Positions 29,520 through 37,176 of a stretch of 64,000 bases of DNA are shown here, in pieces. The DNA is from DASXUL01 sp036504855 (GTDB taxonomy: Bacteria > Armatimonadota > DTGP01 > JAKQQT01). The position numbers and the translations under genes were made by a program. The stretch's first letter is position 1. Each line of letters begins with the position of its first letter. The stretch is from assembly GCA_036504855.1 (NCBI GenBank), contig DASXUL010000124.1:1-64000 (forward strand), written 5' to 3'. The notes under the pieces are model-generated. The model had not been told where the DNA came from, searched no databases, and was given only the letters and a program-made list of their open reading frames with translations.

Positions 29520-29770
29520 TTCAGTCGTCAGTTGTCAATTGTCATTCTACCGCCCTGTGCCATCGGCTAGGGTTCCGTCAAGGTAGGATGGCTGTTTGGC
29601 GTTGTCATCCCGCGCGGATCGAGGGATCTCTCAAAGAAGAGTGCATTTGGGATTCCTCGGTCCTCGGAGTGACAACCCCGCCCCCCGATCTTACCCTGAC
29701 GGAGTACTATAGGCGAGGAGCGGACGAAGGGGTTTTCCCAACGCGGAGGTTGATGACTGACGACCGAATG
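29520..29770. repeat. Nested inverted repeat between thiE and the Nudix gene
   Basis: The 353-base gap 29444-29796 holds no gene I can support. Its outer arms are ATTCAGTCGTCAGTTGTCAA (29520-29539) and TTGATGACTGACGACCGAAT (29751-29770), about 17 of 20 paired. Inside, CCGTCAAGGTA faces TACCCTGACGG, and GTTGTCATCCCGCGC faces CTCGGAGTGACAAC. The right edge lies 26 bases past the Nudix stop. The outer arm shares the AGTCGTC unit of the pcrA array at 45336. Confidence 0.7.
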
Positions 29771-29796
29771 CTGGCAACTCCTCCCTAACCTGGCGC

Positions 29797-30273
29797 TCAG
29801 ATCAGCGCAACCGCGTCCGGCGCGAGGCATTCGCCTTCGCCGTTCGCGCGCATCCAGAGCGCTCGCCGCAGTACGTGGAGGGCGATCGGCGTGAGGCCGT
29901 AGTCGTCCAGCGCATCGACCGGCGCCCAGCGCGCGTCGCTGGCATCGCTGGCGGCCTGGGGCTCATCGGAACCCGGGAGGGGCTCCGCCAGGAAATCCAT
30001 GATGGTGTAATGGTAGCGCCATCGGCCCTCTTCAGGCTGCATAACGTCCACGGCCTCAATCACGGCGCCCACGCGAACGCGCAGTCCGGTCTCCTCCAGC
30101 ACCTCGCGGGAACAGGCTTCGCGGGCCGTTTCGCCCACCTCTATCGCGCCGCCAGGGAACGTCCAGATGCCCTGGCGCGGCGGGTAGCCCCGACGAATCA
30201 GGAGGACGTCGCTGCCGCGCAGGATGACCGCGGCGGCGGAGGCGATGGGCCGGGCTGGGTATTCCCGGCTCAC
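29797..30273 (-). CDS. Nudix (MutT-like) hydrolase
   Basis: A 158-residue pyrophosphohydrolase. The Nudix box is complete: GGAIEVGETAREACSREVLEETGL contains the G-x5-E-x7-REUXEEXGU pattern that binds Mg. The preceding strand AAAVILRGSDVLLIRRGYPP and following VGAVIEAVDV fit the fold. The GTG start at 30273 overlaps the aroA stop as GTGA, so it is coupled to aroA. A longer open frame upstream only reads through aroA in another frame. The substrate (nucleotide sugar, oxidised dNTP, other) is unknown. Confidence 0.85.
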   Translation of the reverse strand: MSREYPARPIASAAAVILRGSDVLLIRRGYPPRQGIWTFPGGAIEVGETAREACSREVLEETGLRVRVGAVIEAVDVMQPEEGRWRYHYTIMDFLAEPLPGSDEPQAASDASDARWAPVDALDDYGLTPIALHVLRRALWMRANGEGECLAPDAVALI

Positions 30274-31574
30274 GACGCGGAAGGCTCCCGCGACTCGATG
30301 CCGATAGCGCGCAGGTCGTCCCAGAAGTGAGGGTAGGTTTTCCGCACGCAGCCGGGGTCCGAGATGATCATGCCGTGGATGGCGGCGCCGGCCGCAGCGA
30401 AAGACATGGCCATGCGGTGATCGCCGTACGATTGGATGCGCGCGCCGTGGGGGTGTCCGCCGAAGATGGAGAGGCCGTCCGGGCGCTCCACAACCGTGAC
30501 GCCCATCTTCCGGAGCTCGGTGGCGGTGGCGGCGATCCGGTCGGTCTCGTGCAGGCGCGCATGCGCGACGCCGGTGATGGCGGTGGCGCCGTGGGCGAAG
30601 GCGGCGACGACCGCGACCGTGCTGAGCATGTCGGGCCAGTCGCGCATATCCACTGTGCCGGCCCCCTGCAACGGGCCGCGCCGCGAAAGGGAAACGGAGT
30701 CGCCGCGAACGCGAACCGTGCATCCCATGTGGGCCAGTACTTTCACTAGCCGGAAGTCGGGCTGGCGGGTGTCGCCGGCGGCGGGGGCTATGGTGACTTC
30801 CCCGCCTGCCAGCGCGGCGGCGGCAAGGATGTGCCCCGCCGCGGAAGCATCGAACTCCACCGCGTAGTCCGTCGCGCCGTAGGGCGCATCGTGCACAAGG
30901 CGGAACCTCGTGTCGACGCCCTTGGCGAGCGCGCACCGCACGCCGAAGGCGGCCATGGAGTCCAGCGTCATTTCCACATAGGGGCGGGATACGAGATTGT
31001 CCACGCGAACCGACGACCCCTCCGCACCGGCGGCGCCGAGGGCCATCAGCAGGGCGGATGCATACTGGCTGCTCTTGGATGCGTCAACCGAGACGGCCGC
31101 GGGCTGAATGGGGCCGCGGACCGTGACGGGTGGGCAGCCGTCGATGCGATCCGCTGAGACCTCTACACCTAGGGCGCGCAGAGCGTCCAGAAGCGGGCCA
31201 AGCGGGCGGCGTTGCAGTTGGATGGAGCCCGTGAGCGTAACAGGAAAGTCGAACAGGGCGCAGGCGGCGGTCAGGAAGCGGATGGTGGTTCCGGAATCCC
31301 GGCAGTCGATGGGGCCGGCGGGCGGCAGGAACCGGCCGCGTCCGTGAACAACAACGTCCTCGCCGCGCTGCTCGATATCGACGCCCAGAGCGCGCAACGC
31401 CTCCGTCATGGCCTCGGCGTCATCGCTCTGCAGGGGATGCCGGATGACGCTGTCTCCCTCGGCAAGGGATGCCAGCAGAAGCGCGCGGTTTGTGTAGCTC
31501 TTCGAAGAGGGAACTGCCACGGCGCCATTGACGGGGTGGGGTATAACCTCGAGGGCGATAGGGAGGACGCTCAT
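30270..31574 (-). CDS. aroA: 3-phosphoshikimate 1-carboxyvinyltransferase (EPSP synthase)
   Basis: AroA makes EPSP from shikimate-3-phosphate and PEP in aromatic amino acid synthesis. The 434-residue protein has PSSKSYTNRALLLASLAEG near the N-terminus, DSGTTIRFLTA for substrate binding, and LHETDRIAATATELRKMG and YGDHRMAMSFAAAG in the C-terminal half. Its start at 31574 follows a TATAAT box by only six bases, so the message may be leaderless; a TTG at 31598 is the alternative. The Nudix gene overlaps its stop codon. Confidence 0.93.
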   Translation of the reverse strand: MSVLPIALEVIPHPVNGAVAVPSSKSYTNRALLLASLAEGDSVIRHPLQSDDAEAMTEALRALGVDIEQRGEDVVVHGRGRFLPPAGPIDCRDSGTTIRFLTAACALFDFPVTLTGSIQLQRRPLGPLLDALRALGVEVSADRIDGCPPVTVRGPIQPAAVSVDASKSSQYASALLMALGAAGAEGSSVRVDNLVSRPYVEMTLDSMAAFGVRCALAKGVDTRFRLVHDAPYGATDYAVEFDASAAGHILAAAALAGGEVTIAPAAGDTRQPDFRLVKVLAHMGCTVRVRGDSVSLSRRGPLQGAGTVDMRDWPDMLSTVAVVAAFAHGATAITGVAHARLHETDRIAATATELRKMGVTVVERPDGLSIFGGHPHGARIQSYGDHRMAMSFAAAGAAIHGMIISDPGCVRKTYPHFWDDLRAIGIESREPSAS

Positions 31575-31580
31575 AGGCAC

Positions 31581-31623
31581 ATTATAGCGCGCGCCCAAAC
31601 CGCCCCCGTGCGGGCGCTATAGT
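31581..31623. promoter_or_regulatory. Divergent -10 boxes of aroA and nurA
   Basis: On the minus strand TATAAT occupies 31586-31581, six bases before the aroA ATG. On the plus strand TATAGT occupies 31618-31623, about 50 bases before nurA. Neither has a clear -35 box. Confidence 0.5.
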
Positions 31624-31673
31624 GATCTTACGGGAGGGTCGGATCGCCGCGCCGGCCGGAACGCACTACGCCC

Positions 31674-32771
31674 ATGCCCAGTTTCATCGAACAGTATGCC
31701 AGCGAGATCCGAGCCAAGAGTGGACGGTTCGCCGAGTGCTTCGGCAGCGTCCCGCGCAACGATGTGGAACGCCGCCTGGCGGACGAAATAGCGCGGAACT
31801 GGATGCCCCTGCCCCAGACGACCGACCCTCGCCCGCGCGCGACCTTCGCTGTGGATGGCGCTTCCGCCTCGCGCCCGCTGATGAACGGCGCCTCCTTCCT
31901 TGTCTGCCAGAGCTTGCTCGCCGGGAAGGATGTGGAGGAGAGCATGGTCGCTGTGGAGGTAGTGCGCGGCGGCGATGTGCGGGACGCGAACCGCGGATTG
32001 GACCGCCTGCGCCAGTTCCTGGAGTTCCGCATTGCAGCGGATCACCTGGACCGCCTGGCGGGCGGCATGCTGCTCATCGATGGCTCTCTGCTGTCCGACC
32101 TCTCACACATGCTCTACCTCCGCCCCATGCGCCTTGGGGGCTACCCGGACCTGCGCGCGGCGCTCATTGGCGCTTACCTGGACCTCGTGGAGGGGTGCCG
32201 GCAGCGGAACATCCTGCTGGTGGGGGTGGCCAAGTCCTCGCGCGACAGCATGCTGTGCGAGAGCCTGCTGGATACCACCTCCCCGAAGGACCGCTTGTGC
32301 GACGCGGAGATTCTGCACCGATTCCTTGGCGGAGCGCCCGGATACACGCGGCCCATCCTGTTTGGATCAGACGGCACTTCGGCGCGGGGCGACGATGCCG
32401 GGTTCGAGCCCGATGACGCCATCATGTCGCGCGTTCAGAAGATGCCGTGTTTCGCCGTGTTCTACGTGCGCCTGGCGCAGGGCGAGGATGCCCTGCGCGT
32501 AGACGTTACGGGCGACGGGATTGGCTGCACGGAAGCGCTTCTGAGCTTCAAGCGCGCATGGGGTGATGCCGACGCCGTTGCGCCCGTGGTGCGCCGCCTC
32601 GTCTCTCAGCACGGCGGGGCCAGCGTCTACAATGCTCCGCTCTATGCTGTTGACCGCATGGTCCGCCTTTCGAGCCAGACCGTTGATGGCGCCTATATGG
32701 CTCTCCTACGCGACGCCACCGGCCACTACGTGATGGCTGATCGCGGAACTCGCCGGTTTACCCGCGGGTAG
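31674..32771 (+). CDS. NurA-domain nuclease
   Basis: A 365-residue protein of the NurA family, 5'-3' nucleases that work with the HerA translocase in DNA end resection. FAVDGASASRP and LLIDGSLL carry the expected Mn-binding Asp residues, and LVGVAKSSRDSML lies in the same fold. VDRMVRLSS near the C-terminus matches the final conserved region. A HerA-like ATPase is encoded two genes on in the same direction, which strongly supports the assignment; a cupin gene sits between them. The ribosome-binding site is weak. Confidence 0.85.
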   Translation: MPSFIEQYASEIRAKSGRFAECFGSVPRNDVERRLADEIARNWMPLPQTTDPRPRATFAVDGASASRPLMNGASFLVCQSLLAGKDVEESMVAVEVVRGGDVRDANRGLDRLRQFLEFRIAADHLDRLAGGMLLIDGSLLSDLSHMLYLRPMRLGGYPDLRAALIGAYLDLVEGCRQRNILLVGVAKSSRDSMLCESLLDTTSPKDRLCDAEILHRFLGGAPGYTRPILFGSDGTSARGDDAGFEPDDAIMSRVQKMPCFAVFYVRLAQGEDALRVDVTGDGIGCTEALLSFKRAWGDADAVAPVVRRLVSQHGGASVYNAPLYAVDRMVRLSSQTVDGAYMALLRDATGHYVMADRGTRRFTRG

Positions 32772-32838
32772 TCTCCTCGACGACTTCGGCCCCGCGTCGA
32801 CTGGGCGGCGGGGCCCTCAGGCAGAGAGGAGTGTATGA

Positions 32839-33327
32839 GTGCCTGAACCCGCTTCCGGCGCGCCCGGCGCCATCGTGCTGCGGCCCGGCGAGGGCCGCCT
32901 GCTGCCGCTGCCATTTGAGGGCAGCATCATGGTCCGCGTCCCCTCCGAGAACACCGGCGGCGCGTGGTGTCAGTTCGAATACGTTGTTCCCCCGCGTTTC
33001 TCCGGCCCCGTTCCGCACTACCATACCCGCATCGACGAGCATTTCGATGTTCTGGAAGGCGCGCTCGTCTTCCGTTCCGGCAATGAGTCAGTAGACGCCG
33101 GCGCCGGATCCTCGGTTTTCGTGCCGCGCGGCGTGGTCCACGCGTTCCGCAACAACGCGGATACGCCGGCGCGCATGCTGGTAACCATGTCGCCAGGCGG
33201 ATTTGAGGACTACTTCATCGGCCTCGGCGCCATCATCCGCGCCAGCCCGCAGTGGCCGCCCCAGGACATGACCGCGCTGATCGATCTGAACGCTCGCTTC
33301 GATACGATTGTCGTTCCGGGGAAGTAG
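32839..33327 (+). CDS. Cupin-domain protein
   Basis: A 162-residue single-domain cupin. The first motif, HYHTRIDEHFDVLEG, supplies two His and a Glu for a metal, and the second, GSSVFVPRGVVHAFRN, supplies the last His. The GTG start has GAGAGGAG about ten bases before it. It lies between the nurA and herA genes; nothing in its sequence ties it to DNA repair, and the ligand or reaction is unknown. Confidence 0.82.
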   Translation: MPEPASGAPGAIVLRPGEGRLLPLPFEGSIMVRVPSENTGGAWCQFEYVVPPRFSGPVPHYHTRIDEHFDVLEGALVFRSGNESVDAGAGSSVFVPRGVVHAFRNNADTPARMLVTMSPGGFEDYFIGLGAIIRASPQWPPQDMTALIDLNARFDTIVVPGK

Positions 33328-33411
33328 TTTCGAAACCCTCTGTTTGCCCATGGCCCTATGGCGGCTCCATCATCCAGCCTAGTAGGCCAGTTTGGCTCGC
33401 TCGCAGATGCT

Positions 33412-33478
33412 GTGCGGCGGCTCGCCGCCGATTTCGTTCGGTTGTTGCGCCGACGAACGGGCGGCAGGCCGCCGCACT
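33412..33478. repeat. GTGCGGCGGC inverted repeat before herA
   Basis: Arms GTGCGGCGGC (33412-33421) and GCCGCCGCAC (33468-33477) enclose two smaller hairpins: CGGCGGC/GCCGCCG (33415-33430) and CGTTCG/CGAACG. The right arm continues as TCC, the core shared with the elements at 1251 and 19796. Confidence 0.6.
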
Positions 33479-33532
33479 CCTCTGCTTGCGGCGGCTGGCC
33501 CGCTCGTGATCCCCACCGAAAGGCCGTTCGCC

Positions 33533-35323
33533 GTGGACAAAGCAGTTGGATACGTTGTTGGTGAGGTGGAAACCCACCGCTTCACGTTCGTCACCTCCCC
33601 CAGTCTTGCGCCGCCCCGGCTGGAATACCTGGTGATCCCCGGAGTCCAGGAGCGGGTGGATGACGAGATCTGCACGGTGGACATCCTGGCCCAGGTTACG
33701 CGTCTCCAGGTGGCCAGCCAGATGCTGGACGACACGCACACCTATGAGGAGACGCGCACTCTCATCGACGGCGACTACGCGCCGCACCCCAAGATCATCG
33801 GAACGGCCAACGTGCTTGGCTACCTCTATCTGGAACCCGGCGGGCGCCCAGTGGTTCGAGTGCCGCGCTCTACGCCGCTGCCAGGGTCGCGCGTCTACGA
33901 AGCCCCGGACGATCTCCTGCGCGGGTTCTTTGCGCGCGACGTGCGCTCCGGCATCCACGCCGGCTCCCTGATCAACCGCCCGAACGTGGATGTGAACCTG
34001 GACCCCAACGGGCTTCGGCGCCACCTCGCTATCATCGCGCAGACGGGCGCCGGAAAATCCTACCTCAGCGGCCTCGTGTTGGAGAACCTGCTCCAACTCG
34101 GCGGCACCATCGTCGTCTTCGATCCGAACAGCGACTACGTGCGCATGCGGGAAGATGCCAGCCGGAGGCCCACGAAGTTCGCCTCGCACGTGAGCGTGTT
34201 GCGCCTTCCGGGGGTCGAAGGGCGACGTTACTCCAATGAGGAGATCGGCGGCGCGGAAGACTATACCATCTGGTTCTCCAAACTAGAGTCGGACGAGGTA
34301 AGCGATCTTGCCGGCGTCCCCGCAAACGCGCTGAACATCCGCACAGCGATCAAGCGCGCCTGCGATGCCCTGACGAAAGAGGGGCGCGATTACCGCCCCG
34401 AGGATTTGGTGAAGCGCCTCTACAAGATGGCCGGCGTGGCCATGCCGGAAACGGCTGCAACGCCGCTTCAGGCTGTGTCGGCGGAGAACAGCGCCTACGA
34501 CGAGGAAACCGACCCGTTCGGCTCCGATTTCCACGCTGCCGTGGAGGAAAAGGCCGGGGCGCCCCTCAAGCGCGCGGGGAAGGGCAATGGCGCCGCCGAA
34601 GTGACCTCAGACGTGCAGGGCGGCGCCGAGAAGGCCATCAAGTACATCGAGGCGCTGACCGCCTACAAGATCTGGGGCTTTCGCGATGTTGACACCTACA
34701 TGGACCGCATGCTGAAGCCCATGAGCCTGTCGGTTATCGATCTGGCCGGCATGGAGCAATTCATCGCCCAGTATGCGGTGCAGAAGACGTTGCGAGAGGT
34801 GTGGCGCCGGGCCACCACCGGAACGCTGACGCACCCGGTGTTCCTGGTCATCGAAGAAGCGCATAACTTTGTGCCGGGCAAGGACAAGTTCCCCGGCGAG
34901 TGCGCGCGCTGGATCAACCGCATAGCGGCCGAGGGTCGCAAGTTCAAGGTCTTTCTGGTGGTCATCACGCAGCGTCCGGGCAAGATCGACCCAGACACGC
35001 TGAGCCAGTGCGGCAGCCAGATCGTCATGAAGCTGACGAATCCTGACGACCAGCAGGCGGTGCGCAAAGCGTCCGAAAGCCTCAGCGAGAGCCTGTTCGC
35101 GGACCTTCCGGGACTCAACACCGGGGAGGCCATTGTTCTGGGCCAGCTAACCCGTGTGCCGTGCCTCGTGAAGGTGGGCCGCCGCGCCTCTGCCGAGGGA
35201 GGCAGCGATATAGACGTCATCTCCGAACTGGAAAAGGCGCGAGCCTCCGAAGCCACCCGGCGCATTGCCTCGTCCGGCTCATTTGCCGCCCCCCTCCGAC
35301 ACGACCGCGTGGAGGAGATCTAG
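33533..35323 (+). CDS. HerA-like DNA translocase ATPase
   Basis: A 596-residue hexameric ATPase predicted to drive DNA end processing with NurA. An N-terminal HAS-barrel-like region (GYVVGEVETHRFTFV) leads to Walker A, IAQTGAGKSYLSG. Walker B and its glutamates are VFLVIEEAHNF, and a sensor region reads ITQRPGKIDPDTLSQ. The GTG at 33533 is chosen because GAAAGG lies nine bases upstream; earlier in-frame starts would translate a palindromic repeat. A stretch near residues 305-365 rich in Ala/Glu looks like an inserted linker. The gene completes a nurA-cupin-herA cluster. Confidence 0.88.
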   Translation: MDKAVGYVVGEVETHRFTFVTSPSLAPPRLEYLVIPGVQERVDDEICTVDILAQVTRLQVASQMLDDTHTYEETRTLIDGDYAPHPKIIGTANVLGYLYLEPGGRPVVRVPRSTPLPGSRVYEAPDDLLRGFFARDVRSGIHAGSLINRPNVDVNLDPNGLRRHLAIIAQTGAGKSYLSGLVLENLLQLGGTIVVFDPNSDYVRMREDASRRPTKFASHVSVLRLPGVEGRRYSNEEIGGAEDYTIWFSKLESDEVSDLAGVPANALNIRTAIKRACDALTKEGRDYRPEDLVKRLYKMAGVAMPETAATPLQAVSAENSAYDEETDPFGSDFHAAVEEKAGAPLKRAGKGNGAAEVTSDVQGGAEKAIKYIEALTAYKIWGFRDVDTYMDRMLKPMSLSVIDLAGMEQFIAQYAVQKTLREVWRRATTGTLTHPVFLVIEEAHNFVPGKDKFPGECARWINRIAAEGRKFKVFLVVITQRPGKIDPDTLSQCGSQIVMKLTNPDDQQAVRKASESLSESLFADLPGLNTGEAIVLGQLTRVPCLVKVGRRASAEGGSDIDVISELEKARASEATRRIASSGSFAAPLRHDRVEEI

Positions 35324-35330
35324 CGTTCGG

Positions 35331-35534
35331 AATTCAGGAGACAGAACACAGTAGCTAGAACTCAGAACTCAGGAGACAGAACTCAGTAGCTAGAACTCAG
35401 AACTCAGCCCGAACGGCCCGTTCCCCTATGCAGGCGATCAAATGGCGGATAGCCCGTTCGCGCTGGATTCTGAGTTCTGTCTCCTGAGTTCTGAGTTCTA
35501 GCTTCTGTGTTCTGAGCGCTGTGTGCTGAGTTCT
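35331..35534. repeat. 35-mer direct repeats inside a large inverted repeat after herA
   Basis: Eight bases after the herA stop, two 35-base near-identical units (35331-35365 and 35366-35400) are built of AACTCAG, GGAGACAG and TAGCTAG pieces. A complementary right arm fills 35467-35534. A 60-base spacer separates the arms and contains its own complementary GAACGG segments. The right arm runs up to the promoter of the next gene. Confidence 0.8.
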
Positions 35535-35546
35535 TCCGCCTTGGCC

Positions 35547-35552
35547 TATAAT
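35547..35552 (+). promoter_or_regulatory. -10 box of the RGG-protein gene
   Basis: A perfect TATAAT lies 35 bases before the start. The -35 region at the 17-bp position, TGCTGA, is weak and falls inside the right arm of the inverted repeat. Confidence 0.55.
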
Positions 35553-35587
35553 GATGCACAGGCGGTGAACCGCCGAAGGAGATGTGC

Positions 35588-36589
35588 ATGGCTTTCTATG
35601 ACAAGGGGCGTAAGCCCCGCCCGGGCGGCGACCGGCCGGACCGGCGCGCGGATGAGCGCGAAAATGATGAACACAACGCGCGGCGCGCCCAAGGCCCCGC
35701 CGACCGCCGCCAGGAAGAGGAGCGAGGCCGTCCACCTTGGATGGAAGATCGTCCTCGCGGCGGCAACGAAGGCCGCGAACGAGGTGGATTCCAGGATCGG
35801 GACCGCGGCAGTTCCGGCGGTCCACGAGGCGGCGGAAACTTCCAGGACCGCGATCGGGGCAACGACCGCGGCAATGACAGAGGAAATGATCGCTTCGGCT
35901 ACCAGGGCGGCCCCCCGCGCGACCGAGGCGGTTACGGCGGACCGCCACGCGGCGGCGGCTATCAGGACCGCGACCGCGGCGGCTACCAGGGCGGCCCTGG
36001 CGGCGATAGGCCCTCTCGACCGCCCTACGGCGGCGATCGGCCGTCGCGCCCGCAATATGGCGGCGATCGCCCGCAATACGGCGGCGATCGACAGCGTCCG
36101 CCTCGCTATGAAGACCGTCAGCCCCCCGTGCCGCCCCAGGCGGAAGCCACGGAGGCGCCGGCCTTTACCATCGACCAGATTGAGGCCGTGATCCGTCGCG
36201 CCGTGCGCGAGGAGGTCCGAGCCTTCTTCAACGAGCAACTGGCCCTTCAGGAGGCCGAAGAGGCGGCGATGGGTGAGGACGTCTCCGATGAGGACATCCT
36301 CGCCGAAGTGGAAGAGCTTCTCGAGGAAGACGCCGAGCCGACCGCCGTCCTGATCGTCGAGCCCATCCCGGCCGATACGCCCCCCGCGCCTGTGGCCCTT
36401 CTGGATGAGCCCGTAGGGGTAGCCAAGCCGGCGGATGTGGCCGAGCCGGCCAAACCGAAGCGCGCCCCGCGCAAGAAAGCAGCGCCGGTTGCGGAGGCCC
36501 CCGTGGAGGCGGTCGCCGAAGCCGAAGCGGCGCCCGAGCCCGCGGCGGCCCCGAAGCCGAAGCGCGCTCCTCGCAAGAAAGCGGCATAA
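35588..36589 (+). CDS. RGG-rich disordered protein with basic PKRAPRKKA tails
   Basis: A 333-residue, low-complexity protein. Residues 1-150 are rich in Gly, Arg, Asp and Tyr, with repeats DRGND, GGPPRDRGGYGG, GGYQDRDRG and YGGDRPSRP. Residues 160-215 form the only likely helix (IEAVIRRAVREEVRAFFNEQ), followed by an acidic stretch. The C-terminus carries two KPKRAPRKKAA motifs joined by Ala/Glu/Pro linkers, like histone H1-type tails. This composition suggests RNA or DNA binding and perhaps condensate formation, but no catalytic domain is present. GGAG precedes the ATG, a clear -10 box is upstream, and a very strong terminator follows, so it is a one-gene unit and likely well expressed. Confidence 0.8.
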   Translation: MAFYDKGRKPRPGGDRPDRRADERENDEHNARRAQGPADRRQEEERGRPPWMEDRPRGGNEGRERGGFQDRDRGSSGGPRGGGNFQDRDRGNDRGNDRGNDRFGYQGGPPRDRGGYGGPPRGGGYQDRDRGGYQGGPGGDRPSRPPYGGDRPSRPQYGGDRPQYGGDRQRPPRYEDRQPPVPPQAEATEAPAFTIDQIEAVIRRAVREEVRAFFNEQLALQEAEEAAMGEDVSDEDILAEVEELLEEDAEPTAVLIVEPIPADTPPAPVALLDEPVGVAKPADVAEPAKPKRAPRKKAAPVAEAPVEAVAEAEAAPEPAAAPKPKRAPRKKAA

Positions 36590-36639
36590 CGAAACAGAAC
36601 GGGCCGCCTTCCTACGGGAAGGCGGCCCGTTCTGTTTCG
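36590..36639. terminator. Bidirectional terminator with UACG tetraloop
   Basis: A perfect 23-bp stem begins CGAAACAGAACGGGCCGCC on the left and closes on a C(TACG)G loop, a UNCG-type tetraloop. It sits exactly between two convergent genes and touches the stop of each. The 3' side on each strand is T-rich within the stem (CTGTTTCG). Confidence 0.85.
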
Positions 36640-37176
36640 TCAGTCTTCTTCCAGTTCTTTTAGAAACCGGCGAGCGTATACGATCCGGCGAACTCCCAGC
36701 CGGCGGGCAGCCGGCGTCAGGAAGACGGCCTCCGCGATGCCCTTTCGGATCTCGCCCGTGATCTCCTCAATGGGTCGGTCTTCCCGGCCGCCGTGGAGGA
36801 ACGCTCGGGCGATTCCCACGGCGCCCACCCGTTCCAGGGCGCGCGCGTCGTGCGCCACGCGCTCCTCATCGGTGGCCGGTTGCTCCAGATACCGCGGCAA
36901 GGCGATCCAGAGCCACGTCTGATCGGGGAGGCTAACCCCGGCGTCGCGGAGCGGGCGCGTCCATTTGCGGCGTTCCGCCGGATCCGTTGCCCGCTCCCGC
37001 AGGGCGTGAAACCAACAGAGAAGGCGCGCGCGGTCGGCATTCACATCGTCCACCGAGCCGCACAGGAAGGCGGTTTGGCGCGCCATCCGGTTGGCGGTTG
37101 CCCAGTCGTACAGGGGGTCACGCGAATGGAGCGGCCGGACGAGGCGCTCCACCGCGCCCCAGTCAATTTCCGCCAT
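36640..37176 (-). CDS. Degenerate HD-domain-like protein
   Basis: A 178-residue protein. The stretch AHDARALERVGAVGIARAFLHGG closely follows the DADRLDALGAIGIARTF signature of YedJ-like HD phosphohydrolases, and the LLCWFHALRE region stands where those have LLHDI. The metal-binding HD pair is therefore changed, so catalysis is doubtful. The start at 37176 lies inside the end of the S1/P1 nuclease gene (14-base overlap), suggesting coupled translation. Family assignment is by pattern and is moderate. Confidence 0.65.
   Translation of the reverse strand: MAEIDWGAVERLVRPLHSRDPLYDWATANRMARQTAFLCGSVDDVNADRARLLCWFHALRERATDPAERRKWTRPLRDAGVSLPDQTWLWIALPRYLEQPATDEERVAHDARALERVGAVGIARAFLHGGREDRPIEEITGEIRKGIAEAVFLTPAARRLGVRRIVYARRFLKELEED

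Noticed and set aside
29444..29796. TPP riboswitch upstream of thiE
   Set aside because: No conserved CUGAGA or ACCUGA-type core could be found; the sequence is explained by inverted repeats.
30274..30936. N-terminal extension of the Nudix protein
   Set aside because: The open frame continues upstream but is Arg/His-rich, lies wholly within aroA, and the GTGA overlap gives a natural start.
33392..33532. Longer N-terminus for HerA
   Set aside because: It would translate a palindromic REP-like element and lacks a ribosome site; the GTG at 33533 has GAAAGG at good spacing.
35331..35534. Possible CRISPR array
   Set aside because: Only two direct repeats, no unique spacers of constant length, and a complementary right arm. 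The arrays at 44085 and 45336 fail for the same reason, and no cas gene is present.
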